Positions 31,269 through 41,171 of a DNA stretch of 64,000 nt are shown here, in pieces. This stretch comes from Enterobacteriaceae endosymbiont of Donacia fulgens. GTDB taxonomy: Bacteria > Pseudomonadota > Gammaproteobacteria > Enterobacterales > Enterobacteriaceae. Below the pieces are notes generated by a model. The model had not been told where the DNA came from. It worked only from the letters and a program-made list of their open reading frames with translations, and ran no database searches. Each line of letters opens with the position of its first letter. The stretch's first letter is position 1. The stretch is from positions 2,324 through 66,323 of the forward strand of contig NZ_CP046182.1 in the NCBI RefSeq assembly GCF_012567545.1. The letters are read 5' to 3'. The translations under genes and the position numbers were made by a program.

Positions 31269-32249
31269 TTATTTTATTTTTATAAAAGATAATGCTTTTT
31301 TTAAAACATCTAAATTATTTTTTTTTAAAATTTTTTTTTTATTAAAAATAAAATTTTTAAAATTATGTGAACCATGAACACCATAAAAAATATTTAATAA
31401 AGGAGTAATAATAGTTATTAAAGGAATACCTTTTTTTAGTTCTTTTTCTATATAAGAAAACATAGATTTTACTATTATTATAGGATTTTTACTAATAGAT
31501 TTAGTATGATAAATATATTTATCTATATCTGTTAAAATCATAGGGTTTTTAAAAATTTCTCTTCCAATCATAACTCCATCAACATATTTTAAATGTTTTT
31601 TTATATCTAATAAAGTTTTAATACCACCATTAATTGAAATTTTTATATTTGGAAAATTATATTTTATCTTATAAATAATTTTATAATTTAACTTAGGAAT
31701 TATTAAATTTTTTCTTGTATTAATTTTTTTATAAAGTAAAGCTTTTCTTGCATGAATAATAAATCTGCTACATCCACTATTTATAAGTAAATCAATAAAT
31801 TTATGTAAAAAATCATAATTATCATCATTATTTATACCAATACGCATTTTTACAGTAATAGGTATAGAAACACTATCACTCATAGATTTAATACAATCTG
31901 ATACAATTAAAGGATGGTGCATTAAACATGCCCCAAAATTATTTTTTTGAGACCTTAAAGAAGGACAACCTAAATTTAAATTAATTTCTTTATATCCTAT
32001 TTTTTCTGCTTGTTTAGCACATAAAGATAATAATTTTGGTTTATTACCAGCTATTTGTAATACAATATTATCAATATTTTTATTTTCTAATAAAATAATT
32101 GGATTTTTTTTAATAAAATTACAATGAATCATTTCAGTATATAAAAGTGATTTTTTAGTTAATTTACGATAAAAATATCTACAATGTTTATTCGTTTTTT
32201 TTAACATAGGAGCTATTTCAAATCTAAAATATGGAATATTCTTTTTCAT
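31269..32249 (-). CDS. dusA: tRNA-dihydrouridine synthase A
   Basis: FMN enzyme that reduces U20/U20a in the D loop of tRNAs. The DusA type is shown by YFRFEIAPMLKKTNKHCRYF at the N terminus, LYTEMI near 41, NLGCPSLRSQKNNFGACLM with the catalytic Cys near 104, and VKMRIG near 138. An in-frame TTG lies four codons upstream at 32261, but the ATG at 32249 gives the usual N terminus (326 residues, E. coli about 330-345) and is chosen here. In E. coli dusA is near dnaB, as here, with pspG and qorA lost. Confidence 0.94.
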   Translation of the reverse strand: MKKNIPYFRFEIAPMLKKTNKHCRYFYRKLTKKSLLYTEMIHCNFIKKNPIILLENKNIDNIVLQIAGNKPKLLSLCAKQAEKIGYKEINLNLGCPSLRSQKNNFGACLMHHPLIVSDCIKSMSDSVSIPITVKMRIGINNDDNYDFLHKFIDLLINSGCSRFIIHARKALLYKKINTRKNLIIPKLNYKIIYKIKYNFPNIKISINGGIKTLLDIKKHLKYVDGVMIGREIFKNPMILTDIDKYIYHTKSISKNPIIIVKSMFSYIEKELKKGIPLITIITPLLNIFYGVHGSHNFKNFIFNKKKILKKNNLDVLKKALSFIKIK

Positions 32250-32322
32250 ATTTATGATCAATAAATTAAAAATATTATTTATTACATAATATATAATAAA
32301 ATATTAAATATATTTTAATAAA

Positions 32323-33660
32323 TTATTTGTATGGATTTTTGTTTTCTTTAAATTTAAAATTTATAATACTACCTATACATTTTAACTTTTTATAAAAAAA
32401 ATTTAGTAAATAAATTTTATAATTATTATTCAATTTTGTTAATTGATTACCATGTATTTTAAATACTAAAAAATTATTTTTTAATTGATGTATATATTTT
32501 AATTTTATACGTCGACCATTATACATAGGAGGTAAAACTAATTTAGTTGCTAAATTTAAAATTTTCATAAGTTTAGAAGTACTATATATTTTTTTTGAAA
32601 TATTATATATTTTATATATTAATTTAAAAATATTTTTTAAATTTACAATAAATTTAGCAGAAATAGAAATTATAGGAAAATATTTAAATTTTTTTTTTAT
32701 AAGTTTTTTTATAAAAATAATATCTTGAAATTTAATAAGATCTATTTTATTAATTATTATAATAATAGGTTTTTTTTGTAAAATAATATATTTTATTATT
32801 TTTATATCCTGATTATAAAAATTCTTTTTTTCTCCATTAATTATATATAAAATTATATCAGATTTTTTTATAGTTTTATAAGATTCATTAATTGAAATTT
32901 TTTCTATTTGATTTATAATTTTATTTTTTTTTTTTATACCTGCTGTATCAATTATAGTAATATTTTTATTTAAATGATTTAACGATATAGAAATATTTTC
33001 TCTTGTTGTTCCAGGTATATCATCAATAATTATTCTTTTTTCATTAACAAATTTATTTATTAAAGTAGATTTACCTACATTTGGCATACCTATAATAGCT
33101 AGTTTAATATTTTTATTTTTATTTTTTACTAAAAATTTAGTATTTAATTTATTTAAAAAATTTTTTTTTATATAAATTTTATTTATATAAAAAAATAATA
33201 TTTTTTTAAATTTTAAAATATCATTTTTATTCATAATATTTATTTGATAAAAATTTATACCTAAAGAATAAAATTCAGTATCTAAAAAATATTTTTTTTT
33301 TATGTTTAGTAAAATAATTATTTTTTTATTATATTTTCTAATATTATTAATAATTTTATAATCTGTAATATTCAGTTTATCACCTTTTATTATTAATAAA
33401 ATAAGATTAGATTCTTTAATTGATAACAAAATTTGTTCTTTTATTAAAGATTTTTTTTTTTCAAATTTGTTATAACTTACTGTGTCTACACAAATAAATT
33501 TATAATTTTTAATTTTAGCATTACCATATTTTCTATCCATTGTAAAATTTGGTATCTTATTAACTAATGCATCATTTTTTTTAATTAAAATATTATATAA
33601 AGAAGATTTTCCTACATTACTATCGCCTAATATAGTAATAATAGGATATTTATATTTCAT
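32323..33660 (-). CDS. der: Ribosome-assembly GTPase Der with degenerate first G domain
   Basis: Der (EngA) has two tandem G domains and a KH-like domain and is needed for 50S maturation. The second G domain is intact: GMPNVGKST at 191-199, PGTTRE near 216, DTAG at 238-241 and NKID at 304-307. The first domain keeps its P loop (GDSNVGKSS at 12-20) but has DTVS at 59-62 instead of DTGG, NIKK at 119-122 instead of NKxD, and PNFTMDR instead of PGLTRDR. The acidic linker and the basic C-terminal tail of E. coli are missing (445 against 490 residues). It heads der-bamB-hisS in reverse order on the minus strand. Confidence 0.94.
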   Translation of the reverse strand: MKYKYPIITILGDSNVGKSSLYNILIKKNDALVNKIPNFTMDRKYGNAKIKNYKFICVDTVSYNKFEKKKSLIKEQILLSIKESNLILLIIKGDKLNITDYKIINNIRKYNKKIIILLNIKKKYFLDTEFYSLGINFYQINIMNKNDILKFKKILFFYINKIYIKKNFLNKLNTKFLVKNKNKNIKLAIIGMPNVGKSTLINKFVNEKRIIIDDIPGTTRENISISLNHLNKNITIIDTAGIKKKNKIINQIEKISINESYKTIKKSDIILYIINGEKKNFYNQDIKIIKYIILQKKPIIIIINKIDLIKFQDIIFIKKLIKKKFKYFPIISISAKFIVNLKNIFKLIYKIYNISKKIYSTSKLMKILNLATKLVLPPMYNGRRIKLKYIHQLKNNFLVFKIHGNQLTKLNNNYKIYLLNFFYKKLKCIGSIINFKFKENKNPYK

Positions 33661-33678
33661 TTTTATCTCTTTTATTTA

Positions 33679-34872
33679 TTATATTATTAAAATTTTAAAT
33701 AAATATATTTTATTATATATAGTTTGTATAATTAATTTATTTTTTATTAACAAAATATAATTTATTTTATATTTATCAATTTTTTTATTTCCAAGAAAAA
33801 TTCCTTTTTCAGAATCTATCCAATAAAGAAATCCTTTATTATTTGTAAAAAAAATTTTTTTTTTATAAATAAATAAATTATTAATTTTACTATTTTTAAA
33901 TTTGTCTTGTATCCATATTAAATGACCATTTTTTGCATTTAATGCAAAAATTCTATTTTTAATATCTATTAAATAAATAATATTATTATCTATAATAAAA
34001 TTTTTATGAGTAAAATATGTTTTTTCCCAAATAATATCTCCATTACTTAAATTTAAAGCCATAAAAACACCATTATAAGATGATACATAAACAATTTCAT
34101 TATATATAACTGGTTGTACATCAATATCATTTATATTAATAAAATTTTCTTTATCATCAAATTTTAATAAATTTTGTTCCCATATTAATGATCCATTAGA
34201 AGCTATACGAGAACTAATTAAACCATTATCATTACCAATAATTATATTATCAAAAAAAAGTACAGGGGTGGATAAACCTCTTATAGAAAATATATTTGAA
34301 TTCCCTAAACTAATTGTCCATAAAATTTTACCATTATCTTTATCTAGCCCTTGTAAAATATTACCAATACTATGTACTATTAATATATTTTTTCTAATAA
34401 CAAAATTAGATAATACTTCACTAAATACATTTTGTATCCAATTTATAGATTTTGTTTTAATATTTATTGCAAAAACTTTTCCTTGTTGATTACCTACATA
34501 TAAATAGTTATTTGCAATAATAGGTCCGGAAGTAATATATTCATCTTTACAAGATGAAAAAAAACAAGATTTATTAATTAAATTAATATACCAAATAATT
34601 TTTCCTGTTTTTATATTTATACAATAAATAAATCCATTACTATTAGCTAAATATAAAAACCCTTTATAATAAAAGGGATTTAATTTTTTAAAAAAAATAC
34701 TATTTTTTCCTATTTTATTTTTCCAAATTAATTTTAATTTTATTTTATTTAATTTAGATAATGAATTATTATTTTTATGTAAAAAAATATTTTTTTCATA
34801 TGTACAAGAAGTTAAACAAATAGAACAAAAAATAAATATTAATATTATTAATTTTGATAATTTTATTTTCAT
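33679..34872 (-). CDS. bamB: Outer-membrane assembly lipoprotein BamB
   Basis: Eight-bladed beta-propeller lipoprotein of the BAM complex, which inserts beta-barrel proteins into the outer membrane. A lipoprotein signal peptide is visible: a basic start, a hydrophobic core LIILIFIFCSICL and the lipobox LTSC, with Cys22 or so as the lipidated residue. PQQ-like repeats follow, such as GKIIWYINL, KSINWIQNV and GKILWTISLG. It has 397 residues against 392 in E. coli. It lies 18 nt from der, as in the E. coli bamB-der pair. LspA, needed to mature it, is at 53817. Confidence 0.94.
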   Translation of the reverse strand: MKIKLSKLIILIFIFCSICLTSCTYEKNIFLHKNNNSLSKLNKIKLKLIWKNKIGKNSIFFKKLNPFYYKGFLYLANSNGFIYCINIKTGKIIWYINLINKSCFFSSCKDEYITSGPIIANNYLYVGNQQGKVFAINIKTKSINWIQNVFSEVLSNFVIRKNILIVHSIGNILQGLDKDNGKILWTISLGNSNIFSIRGLSTPVLFFDNIIIGNDNGLISSRIASNGSLIWEQNLLKFDDKENFININDIDVQPVIYNEIVYVSSYNGVFMALNLSNGDIIWEKTYFTHKNFIIDNNIIYLIDIKNRIFALNAKNGHLIWIQDKFKNSKINNLFIYKKKIFFTNNKGFLYWIDSEKGIFLGNKKIDKYKINYILLIKNKLIIQTIYNKIYLFKILII

Positions 34873-34928
34873 GTTTTACTCTTTTAGAATTAAAATTTAA
34901 TTAAATATATTTTTTATTAAAAATAATA

Positions 34929-36215
34929 TTAATAAAATATTTTTTTTAAATAAAATATTAATTTATTTTCTGGTATAATTATTTGTTTTTTTAAAAATAA
35001 ATTTTTAATAATAATTGAATTATTATCTATTTCTTTTTGGCCTATTATTATTATATAATGTGATTTGTATTTATTTGCTTGAATAATTTGTTTTTTTAAA
35101 TTTTTAAAAAGATAACTAGTAATTACTCTAAGTTTAGGAAATTTATTTCTAATTAATTCACCAATAACTAAAATTTTCTTTAAAATATGATTATTTTCCA
35201 TTGGTATTAAAAAAATATCAACTAAATATTTAATATCTATTTTTATAGACTGTATAATATTTACTAATAAAATTAAACGTTCTATACCAATAGCACAACC
35301 AATACCATTATTAATTTTATCATTACTCATATTATTAATTAATTTATCATATCTTCCACCACCACAAATAGTTTTAGAGGTTCCTTTTCCTATATCATTA
35401 GTTTTCCATTCAAATACTATATCATTATAATAATCTAATCCTCTTACTAAATAATTATTTATAGTAAATTGTATATTCATAAAATTCAAAATTTTACATA
35501 ATTCTTTAAATTTATTTACACTCTTATCATTAAGATAGTTTTGTAATTTTGGCGCATTTTTTAGTAAAATTTTAATATTTTTATTTTTACTATCTAAGAT
35601 CCTTAGAGGATTTGTATAAATTTTTTTTCTATCTTTTAAATCTAAAAAATTAGAATTTTTTTCTAAAAAAAATATTAACTCTTTTATATATTTTTTTCTA
35701 TCTTTTAAAGAACCTAAAGAATTAATTTCTAAAAAAATATTATCCATAATATGTAATTTTTTCCATATATTATTTATAATAATAATAATTTCAGCATCAA
35801 TATAAGGAGATTTTAATCCAAGTATTTCAATACCAATTTGATGAAATTGTCTATATCTTCCTTTTTGTGGTCTTTCATAACGAAACATAGGACCATTATA
35901 CCAAAAACGTTTATTTTTATTAAAAATATTATTTTCTATAATAGCTCTAATAAATCCAGTAGTACCTTCTGGACGTAAAGTTAAATAATTATTATTTTTA
36001 TCTAAAAAAGTATACATTTCTTTTTCAATAATATCAGTATACTCTCCAATATTTTTTTTAAATAATTCACTTTTTTCTAAAATAGGTAATTTAATTTCCT
36101 GATATCCATAATTATTTAAAGTATGTTCAATAATATTTTCAATATTTCTCCATATTAAAGTATTTGGAAATAAATAATCATGCATACCATAAATTGCTGT
36201 AATTTTTTTTATCAC
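34929..36215 (-). CDS. hisS: Histidyl-tRNA synthetase
   Basis: Class II synthetase. Motif 1 region and MHDYL are near residue 11, motif 2 is LRPEGTTGFIRA near 79-90 and MFRYERPQKGRYRQFHQIG near 110, the histidine motif LVRGLDYYND is near 257, and the C-terminal anticodon domain closes the protein. It has 428 residues against 424 in E. coli. The start codon is GTG at 36215, which gives the family N terminus (MIKKITAIYGMHDYL). In E. coli hisS is followed by yfgM and bamB; yfgM is missing here. Confidence 0.97.
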   Translation of the reverse strand: MIKKITAIYGMHDYLFPNTLIWRNIENIIEHTLNNYGYQEIKLPILEKSELFKKNIGEYTDIIEKEMYTFLDKNNNYLTLRPEGTTGFIRAIIENNIFNKNKRFWYNGPMFRYERPQKGRYRQFHQIGIEILGLKSPYIDAEIIIIINNIWKKLHIMDNIFLEINSLGSLKDRKKYIKELIFFLEKNSNFLDLKDRKKIYTNPLRILDSKNKNIKILLKNAPKLQNYLNDKSVNKFKELCKILNFMNIQFTINNYLVRGLDYYNDIVFEWKTNDIGKGTSKTICGGGRYDKLINNMSNDKINNGIGCAIGIERLILLVNIIQSIKIDIKYLVDIFLIPMENNHILKKILVIGELIRNKFPKLRVITSYLFKNLKKQIIQANKYKSHYIIIIGQKEIDNNSIIIKNLFLKKQIIIPENKLIFYLKKIFY

Positions 36216-36406
36216 TAGAAAATATCTCTCTTTTTTATAAAAATTAATTTAATAATTTAAATTATTTTTCAATATTTTAATAAAATTTTAAATCTATTAT
36301 ACTAATAACAATAAATTATTTGAAATAAAATATATATTCTTTATATATTTTTTATTCAATAAAATTAAATTATATTTATTTAATAAAATAAAAAAACATA
36401 TTTTTA

Positions 36407-36865
36407 ATGAAAAACGATATTTATTGGATGAAATATGCTTTATATTTTGCTAAATTAACAAAATATAATGGTGAAATACCAGTAGGAGCAATTATTGTAA
36501 AAAATAATAAAATAATATCTTTTGGAAATAATAATACAATTAAAAAAAATGATCCTACAGCACATGCTGAAATAATAGCTTTAAGAAAAGCTGGAAAATA
36601 TTTAAAAAATTATAGATTGTTAAATACAACTATGTATGTGACATTAGAACCATGTTTAATGTGTTCTGGTGCTATAATTATGAGTAGAATTTCTCGTTTA
36701 GTATTTAGTACTTATAATAAGAAATATTTTAATATAGGATCTTTTATAGATTTATTAGGAATTTATAATATAAATCATAAAATAAAAATAAATTCTGGAA
36801 TTTTAAGAAAAGAATGTACAAATCTTATACAAAATTTTTTTTATTCAAAAAGAAAAAAAAAATAA
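36407..36865 (+). CDS. tadA: tRNA-specific adenosine deaminase TadA
   Basis: Zinc enzyme that converts A34 of tRNA-Arg(ACG) to inosine. The zinc and catalytic residues are His53 and Glu55 in HAEIIAL and Cys83 and Cys86 in EPCLMCSGAI. It has 152 residues against 167 in E. coli. Its substrate tRNA is at 25145. It is followed after 30 nt by glyA, which is also nearby in E. coli. Confidence 0.97.
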   Translation: MKNDIYWMKYALYFAKLTKYNGEIPVGAIIVKNNKIISFGNNNTIKKNDPTAHAEIIALRKAGKYLKNYRLLNTTMYVTLEPCLMCSGAIIMSRISRLVFSTYNKKYFNIGSFIDLLGIYNINHKIKINSGILRKECTNLIQNFFYSKRKKK

Positions 36866-36895
36866 TTTTTATTTATAAAAGAAAGGTAATCTAAT

Positions 36896-38140
36896 TTGAA
36901 AAAAAATAAAAAAATATTAGAATATGATACAGAATTATTAAATATAATAAACAAAGAATCAATGAGACAAGAAAAAAATATTAATTTAATAGCTTCTGAA
37001 AATTATACATCACGTAATATTATGTCAATTCAAGGATCTATATTAACTAATAAATACGCAGAAGGATATCCTAATTATCGATATTATGGAGGTTGTAAAT
37101 ATATTGATAAAATTGAAAATATTGCTATAAAAAGAGCCAAAAAATTATTTAACGCAGATTATGTGAACGTACAACCACATTCAGGTTCTCAAGCTAATTT
37201 TGCTGTATATATGGCTTTATTAAAACCTGGAGATATTATTATGGGATTAGAAAATTCACATGGAGGTCATTTAACACATGGATCTAAAGTAAATTTTTCA
37301 GGAAAAATTTATAAAAATATATCATATAAAACTAATAAAAAAGGTATAATTGACTATAATTATTTATTAAAATTAACAAAAAAATATAAACCAAAAATGA
37401 TTATTGGAGGTTTTTCTTCTTATTCAAGAATATGTAATTGGGCTAAAATGAGAAGTATTGCAGATATAGTAAATGCATATTTTTTTGTTGATATTTCACA
37501 TATTGCTGGATTAATTATTGCAGGATTATATCCAAATCCATTACCTTATGCACATGTAGTTACTAGTACAACTCATAAAACATTATGTGGACCTAGAGGA
37601 GGTATTATATTATCATTAAAAAAAAATGTACATTTATTTAAAAAATTTGATCAATCTATTTTTCCTGGTAGTCAAGGAGGACCTTTAATGCATATTATTG
37701 CTGCTAAAGCAATGGCATTTAAAGAGGCATTAGAACCAAATTTTATTATATATCAAAAACAAGTTTTAAAAAATGCGAAATTAATGGTAAAAATATTTAA
37801 AGAATATAATTATAAAATAGTATCTAATAATACTGATAACCATTTATTTATTATAGATTTAACAAATAAAAATATTACAGGTATAGAAGCTGAAATATTA
37901 TTAGAAAAACATAATATTATTGTTAATAAAAATAGTATACCTAATGATATAAACCCCCCATCTATTACTTCTGGAATAAGAATAGGAACTCCAGCTATTA
38001 CTAAAAGAGGTTTTAAAGAAAAAGAAATATATTTATTATGTAAATATATTATAAATATTTTAAATCAAAAAAACAAATATTATCCAAATATAAAAAATAA
38101 TATTATAAAATTATGTAAATTATTTCCTATATATAATTAA
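36896..38140 (+). CDS. glyA: Serine hydroxymethyltransferase
   Basis: PLP enzyme that makes glycine and methylene-THF from serine; it feeds FolD. The 414 residues compare with 417 in E. coli. Visible are IASENYTS near 33-40, YAEGYP near 55, HSGSQANFAVY near 97, FSSYSRICNWAKMR near 175 and the PLP lysine in TTHKTLCGPRGG near 226-237. The start codon is TTG, preceded by GAAAGG; the next ATG would remove conserved sequence, so the TTG is accepted. Confidence 0.97.
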   Translation: MKKNKKILEYDTELLNIINKESMRQEKNINLIASENYTSRNIMSIQGSILTNKYAEGYPNYRYYGGCKYIDKIENIAIKRAKKLFNADYVNVQPHSGSQANFAVYMALLKPGDIIMGLENSHGGHLTHGSKVNFSGKIYKNISYKTNKKGIIDYNYLLKLTKKYKPKMIIGGFSSYSRICNWAKMRSIADIVNAYFFVDISHIAGLIIAGLYPNPLPYAHVVTSTTHKTLCGPRGGIILSLKKNVHLFKKFDQSIFPGSQGGPLMHIIAAKAMAFKEALEPNFIIYQKQVLKNAKLMVKIFKEYNYKIVSNNTDNHLFIIDLTNKNITGIEAEILLEKHNIIVNKNSIPNDINPPSITSGIRIGTPAITKRGFKEKEIYLLCKYIINILNQKNKYYPNIKNNIIKLCKLFPIYN

Positions 38141-38176
38141 TAAAATTTTATTTATTTAAATAAGGTAAATTTTCCA

Positions 38177-38743
38177 ATGAAAAAATATTATTCTGTTCTT
38201 ATTTGTGTTACTGATGGTATCGAAGATATAGAAACTATATCATCTATAGATATTTTAAATAGAAGTAATATAAATGTTATACTAATTAGTATAAATAACA
38301 AAAGAGAAATAATATGTGCTCATGGTACAAGAATCATAAGTGATTTTTTTTTCAATGATATAGAAAAAATTAATTTTAAGAATATAATAGCAATTATTTT
38401 ACCAGGAGGGTTACAAGCATCAGAATTTTTTCAAAAAAATTATTTTTTATTAAAATTTTTAAAAAAAATTAAAAAAGCTAATAAAATAATTGGAGCAATA
38501 TGTGCTGCACCTGCAATGGTTATTATTGCTAATAATTTATTTCCTAATGCTAAAATGACTGGATACTTAGGTTTAAAATATTTAATACCATATCAACAAT
38601 GGGCAAAATACCCAGTTTATTGGGATGATAGATATAATTTATTAACAGCACAAAGTGTAAAATATGCAATTAAATTTAATTTAAAATTAGTAAAAATTAT
38701 TTTAGGTAAAGAAATATCTTCAAAAATTGAAAGAGAACTATAA
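38177..38743 (+). CDS. yajL: DJ-1/PfpI family protein YajL
   Basis: YajL is an E. coli DJ-1 homologue implicated in protection against oxidative and carbonyl stress; its exact activity (chaperone, deglycase) is debated. The nucleophile Cys is in GAICAAPAMVI near 110-120 and the partner Glu is in GIEDIET near 14-20. ILPGG is near 75, and MTGYLGLK near 134 corresponds to MTGFPTLK of E. coli. It has 188 residues against 196. It is close to nusB-ribH-ribD, as in E. coli. Retention in a very reduced genome suggests a useful role. Confidence 0.92.
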   Translation: MKKYYSVLICVTDGIEDIETISSIDILNRSNINVILISINNKREIICAHGTRIISDFFFNDIEKINFKNIIAIILPGGLQASEFFQKNYFLLKFLKKIKKANKIIGAICAAPAMVIIANNLFPNAKMTGYLGLKYLIPYQQWAKYPVYWDDRYNLLTAQSVKYAIKFNLKLVKIILGKEISSKIEREL

Positions 38744-38831
38744 ATAAATATTTTAAAATATAAATAACAATAAATGCTATTATATAGTAAAAGATATATC
38801 TTATTATTAATTATTTAAAAAAATTAATTAT

Positions 38832-39251
38832 TTAAATTCTTAATTTATTTGCTATTTTATCTAATACGCCATTAATAAATTTATAACTATTTTCAACCCC
38901 CCCAAATTTTTTTGCAAGACAAATACTTTCATTTATTACTACTTTATATGGTACATCTAAACGATTTATTAATTCATATAAAGAAATACGTAAAATTGCT
39001 TTTTCAATTTGTCCTAATTCAAATAATTTACGAGATAAAAATGGTTTCATTACATTATCTAAATAAAAACTATTAATTATAACACCATTTATTAAATCAT
39101 TAAAATAATCAATATCGATAATCTTAATATTTTTTATTGATTCATTTAAAAAATAATATTGAATATCATTAAAATTATTTTTAGATAATTGCCAAGAATA
39201 AATTGCTTGTAAAGCATATTTTCTAGAATAATATCTGCCAGTGAATTTCAC
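38832..39251 (-). CDS. nusB: Transcription antitermination protein NusB
   Basis: Binds boxA of rRNA leaders with S10 to prevent early termination. The 139 residues equal the E. coli length; [12 protein letters not shown] is near residue 13, [16 protein letters not shown] near 76-91 and [14 protein letters not shown] near 102. The start codon is GTG and overlaps the ribH stop codon in a 4-nt GTGA overlap, so translation is coupled. thiL and pgpA, which follow it in E. coli, are absent. Confidence 0.96.
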   Translation of the reverse strand: MKFTGRYYSRKYALQAIYSWQLSKNNFNDIQYYFLNESIKNIKIIDIDYFNDLINGVIINSFYLDNVMKPFLSRKLFELGQIEKAILRISLYELINRLDVPYKVVINESICLAKKFGGVENSYKFINGVLDKIANKLRI

Positions 39252-39748
39252 TTAACTTCCTTTTTATTTTTTGAATGTAATAATTGTATTGCTTTAAATA
39301 TATTAATCATTTCTAATAATGTTAAAGCTGCTTCTGTACCTCTATTACCTCTTTTAATACCAGATCTTTCAAGTGCTTGTTCAATATTATCTGTTGTTAA
39401 TATACTAAAAGAAATTGGAATATTATTTTTTACTGATAAATTAGATATTTGAGAACAAACTTCTTGAGATAGATATTTAAAATGAGATGTTTCTCCTTTA
39501 ATGATAGTTCCAATAGCTATTATACCATCATAAGTATTTTTTTGTATTAATAAATTAATAACTGATGCTATTTCATAACTTCCTGGAACCCAACATATAG
39601 TTATATTTTTATCTTGAACCATACCTACTCTTTGTAAAGTATCAATAGTAGAATATAATAAATTTTTATTTATAAAAGTATTAAATCTTGATATAACAAT
39701 TGCAATAAAAGCATTAGGAGCTATGATATTTTCATCAATTATTTTCAT
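39248..39748 (-). CDS. ribH: 6,7-dimethyl-8-ribityllumazine synthase
   Basis: Condenses the RibD product (after dephosphorylation) with 3,4-dihydroxybutanone phosphate to form lumazine, the penultimate step of riboflavin synthesis. Key sites are SRFNTFI near 20, WVPGSYEIA near 53-61, [11 protein letters not shown] near 81-91 with the catalytic His, and the phosphate-binding [16 protein letters not shown] near 124-139. It has 166 residues against 156 in E. coli. The ribD-ribH-nusB order is the E. coli order. Confidence 0.97.
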   Translation of the reverse strand: MKIIDENIIAPNAFIAIVISRFNTFINKNLLYSTIDTLQRVGMVQDKNITICWVPGSYEIASVINLLIQKNTYDGIIAIGTIIKGETSHFKYLSQEVCSQISNLSVKNNIPISFSILTTDNIEQALERSGIKRGNRGTEAALTLLEMINIFKAIQLLHSKNKKEVK

Positions 39749-39782
39749 AATATTTTTATATATCCTCTTATTTTTTATAAAA

Positions 39783-40898
39783 TTATTTAATAGGTTTTAA
39801 TATTAATTTTAAATCTGGTCCTATTTTTTTAATATTTGTAAAATAAAAATTAGGTACATTAATAACATTCATAAATTTATTTATATCACACATATTTAAT
39901 GTAATATTTCCTAATAACTTAGGTGTTAAATATATAATTAATTCATCTACTAAATTATAAGCAATTAAATATCCTGATAGTATACTCCCTGCTTCTATAA
40001 GAATAGAATTAATTTTTTTATTACCTAATATTTTAAATAAATATTTTAAATCAAAATAACCATTAATTTCAGGAACAATAATTTGTTCTACGTAATTAGG
40101 CCAATTTTCAAAAGTATATTTTGATTTTATTAAAAATATTTTACCAGGAAATAAAATTATTTTATCACTAGGTTTTATTTGATTTAATCTATCTAAAATA
40201 ATTCTAATTGGTTGTCTTAATAATTTTTTAGGATATATTTTTTTTATATAATAATCTAATTTATTCCATTTAACTAATAAAGTAGAGTTATCTTGTAAAA
40301 TAGTTTTACTTGTACTTAAAATAGCTGTACTTTTTGCCCTTAATTTTTGAACATCTTTTCTAGATATTTTTGATGATATCCATTTACTATTTCCATTTAA
40401 TAATGCAATTTTACCATCTAAAGATGATGCTAATTTAAGTTGTATCCAAGGAACACCAGTATTTATTCTTTTAAAAAATCCATAATTTATTGATTTAGCT
40501 TTTTTTGATAAAATATTATTAGTTATCTTAATTCCTTTAGAATATAAAAATTTTAATCCTTGACCATTAACTTTTGGATTCGGATCTTTTGATGCAACTA
40601 CTAATCTTTTTATCTTAGCATTAATTAATGCTTCACAACAAGAAGGTGTTAAATTTGTATAATTACAAGGTTCAAGTGTAATATAAACTGTTGATCCTTT
40701 AGCATATTCACCAGCCATTTTTAATGCATTAACTTCTGCATGAGATTCCCCTGTTTTAAAATGATATCCTTGACCAACAATTTTTTTATTGTTATTTACA
40801 ATAACACATCCTACATTAGGATTAGGAGTTGTAGTAAAAATACCTAATTTAGCTAATTTAATTGCATACATCATATAAAATTTATCTATTGAATACAT
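39783..40898 (-). CDS. ribD: Riboflavin biosynthesis deaminase/reductase RibD, altered deaminase motif
   Basis: Bifunctional enzyme: the N-terminal zinc deaminase and the C-terminal NADPH reductase convert the GTP cyclohydrolase II product in two steps. The deaminase keeps zinc and catalytic residues His53, Glu55 (HAEVNAL), Cys78 and Cys87. Between the two Cys the usual CSHxGRTPPC pattern is CNYTNLTPSC, so the conserved His and Gly are lost. The reductase domain has WIQLKLASSLDGKIA near 152 and INSILIEAGSILSGYLI near 295. It has 371 residues against 367 in E. coli. An AAGGA Shine-Dalgarno sequence precedes the ATG. No FMN riboswitch is visible upstream. Confidence 0.94.
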   Translation of the reverse strand: MYSIDKFYMMYAIKLAKLGIFTTTPNPNVGCVIVNNNKKIVGQGYHFKTGESHAEVNALKMAGEYAKGSTVYITLEPCNYTNLTPSCCEALINAKIKRLVVASKDPNPKVNGQGLKFLYSKGIKITNNILSKKAKSINYGFFKRINTGVPWIQLKLASSLDGKIALLNGNSKWISSKISRKDVQKLRAKSTAILSTSKTILQDNSTLLVKWNKLDYYIKKIYPKKLLRQPIRIILDRLNQIKPSDKIILFPGKIFLIKSKYTFENWPNYVEQIIVPEINGYFDLKYLFKILGNKKINSILIEAGSILSGYLIAYNLVDELIIYLTPKLLGNITLNMCDINKFMNVINVPNFYFTNIKKIGPDLKLILKPIK

Positions 40899-41171
40899 AA
40901 TATCCTTAAAAAATATAATATTTTAACAATTTATAATTTTAATATTAATTATTATCATTTAATATAAAAATTATTAATTAAATTAAATAAAAATTTATAA
41001 AAATTAATTTTTTATTTAAATATTTTATAAATATAAATTAATATAATTAATATATTATATATATTTAAAATATAATATTTCTAATTATTTAATTAGTTAT
41101 TAAAATTATTTTAATATAAAAAATTATAATAAATATACTTAATAAATTTTGTTTTAAGAGATAACATATAT

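Noticed and set aside
34268..34489. Plus-strand open frame inside bamB
   Set aside because: Shadow of a complete bamB.
40899..41171. Leucine leader peptide/attenuator before leuA or FMN riboswitch before ribD
   Set aside because: I looked for a Leu-codon run with a terminator hairpin and for the conserved FMN-aptamer boxes and found neither.
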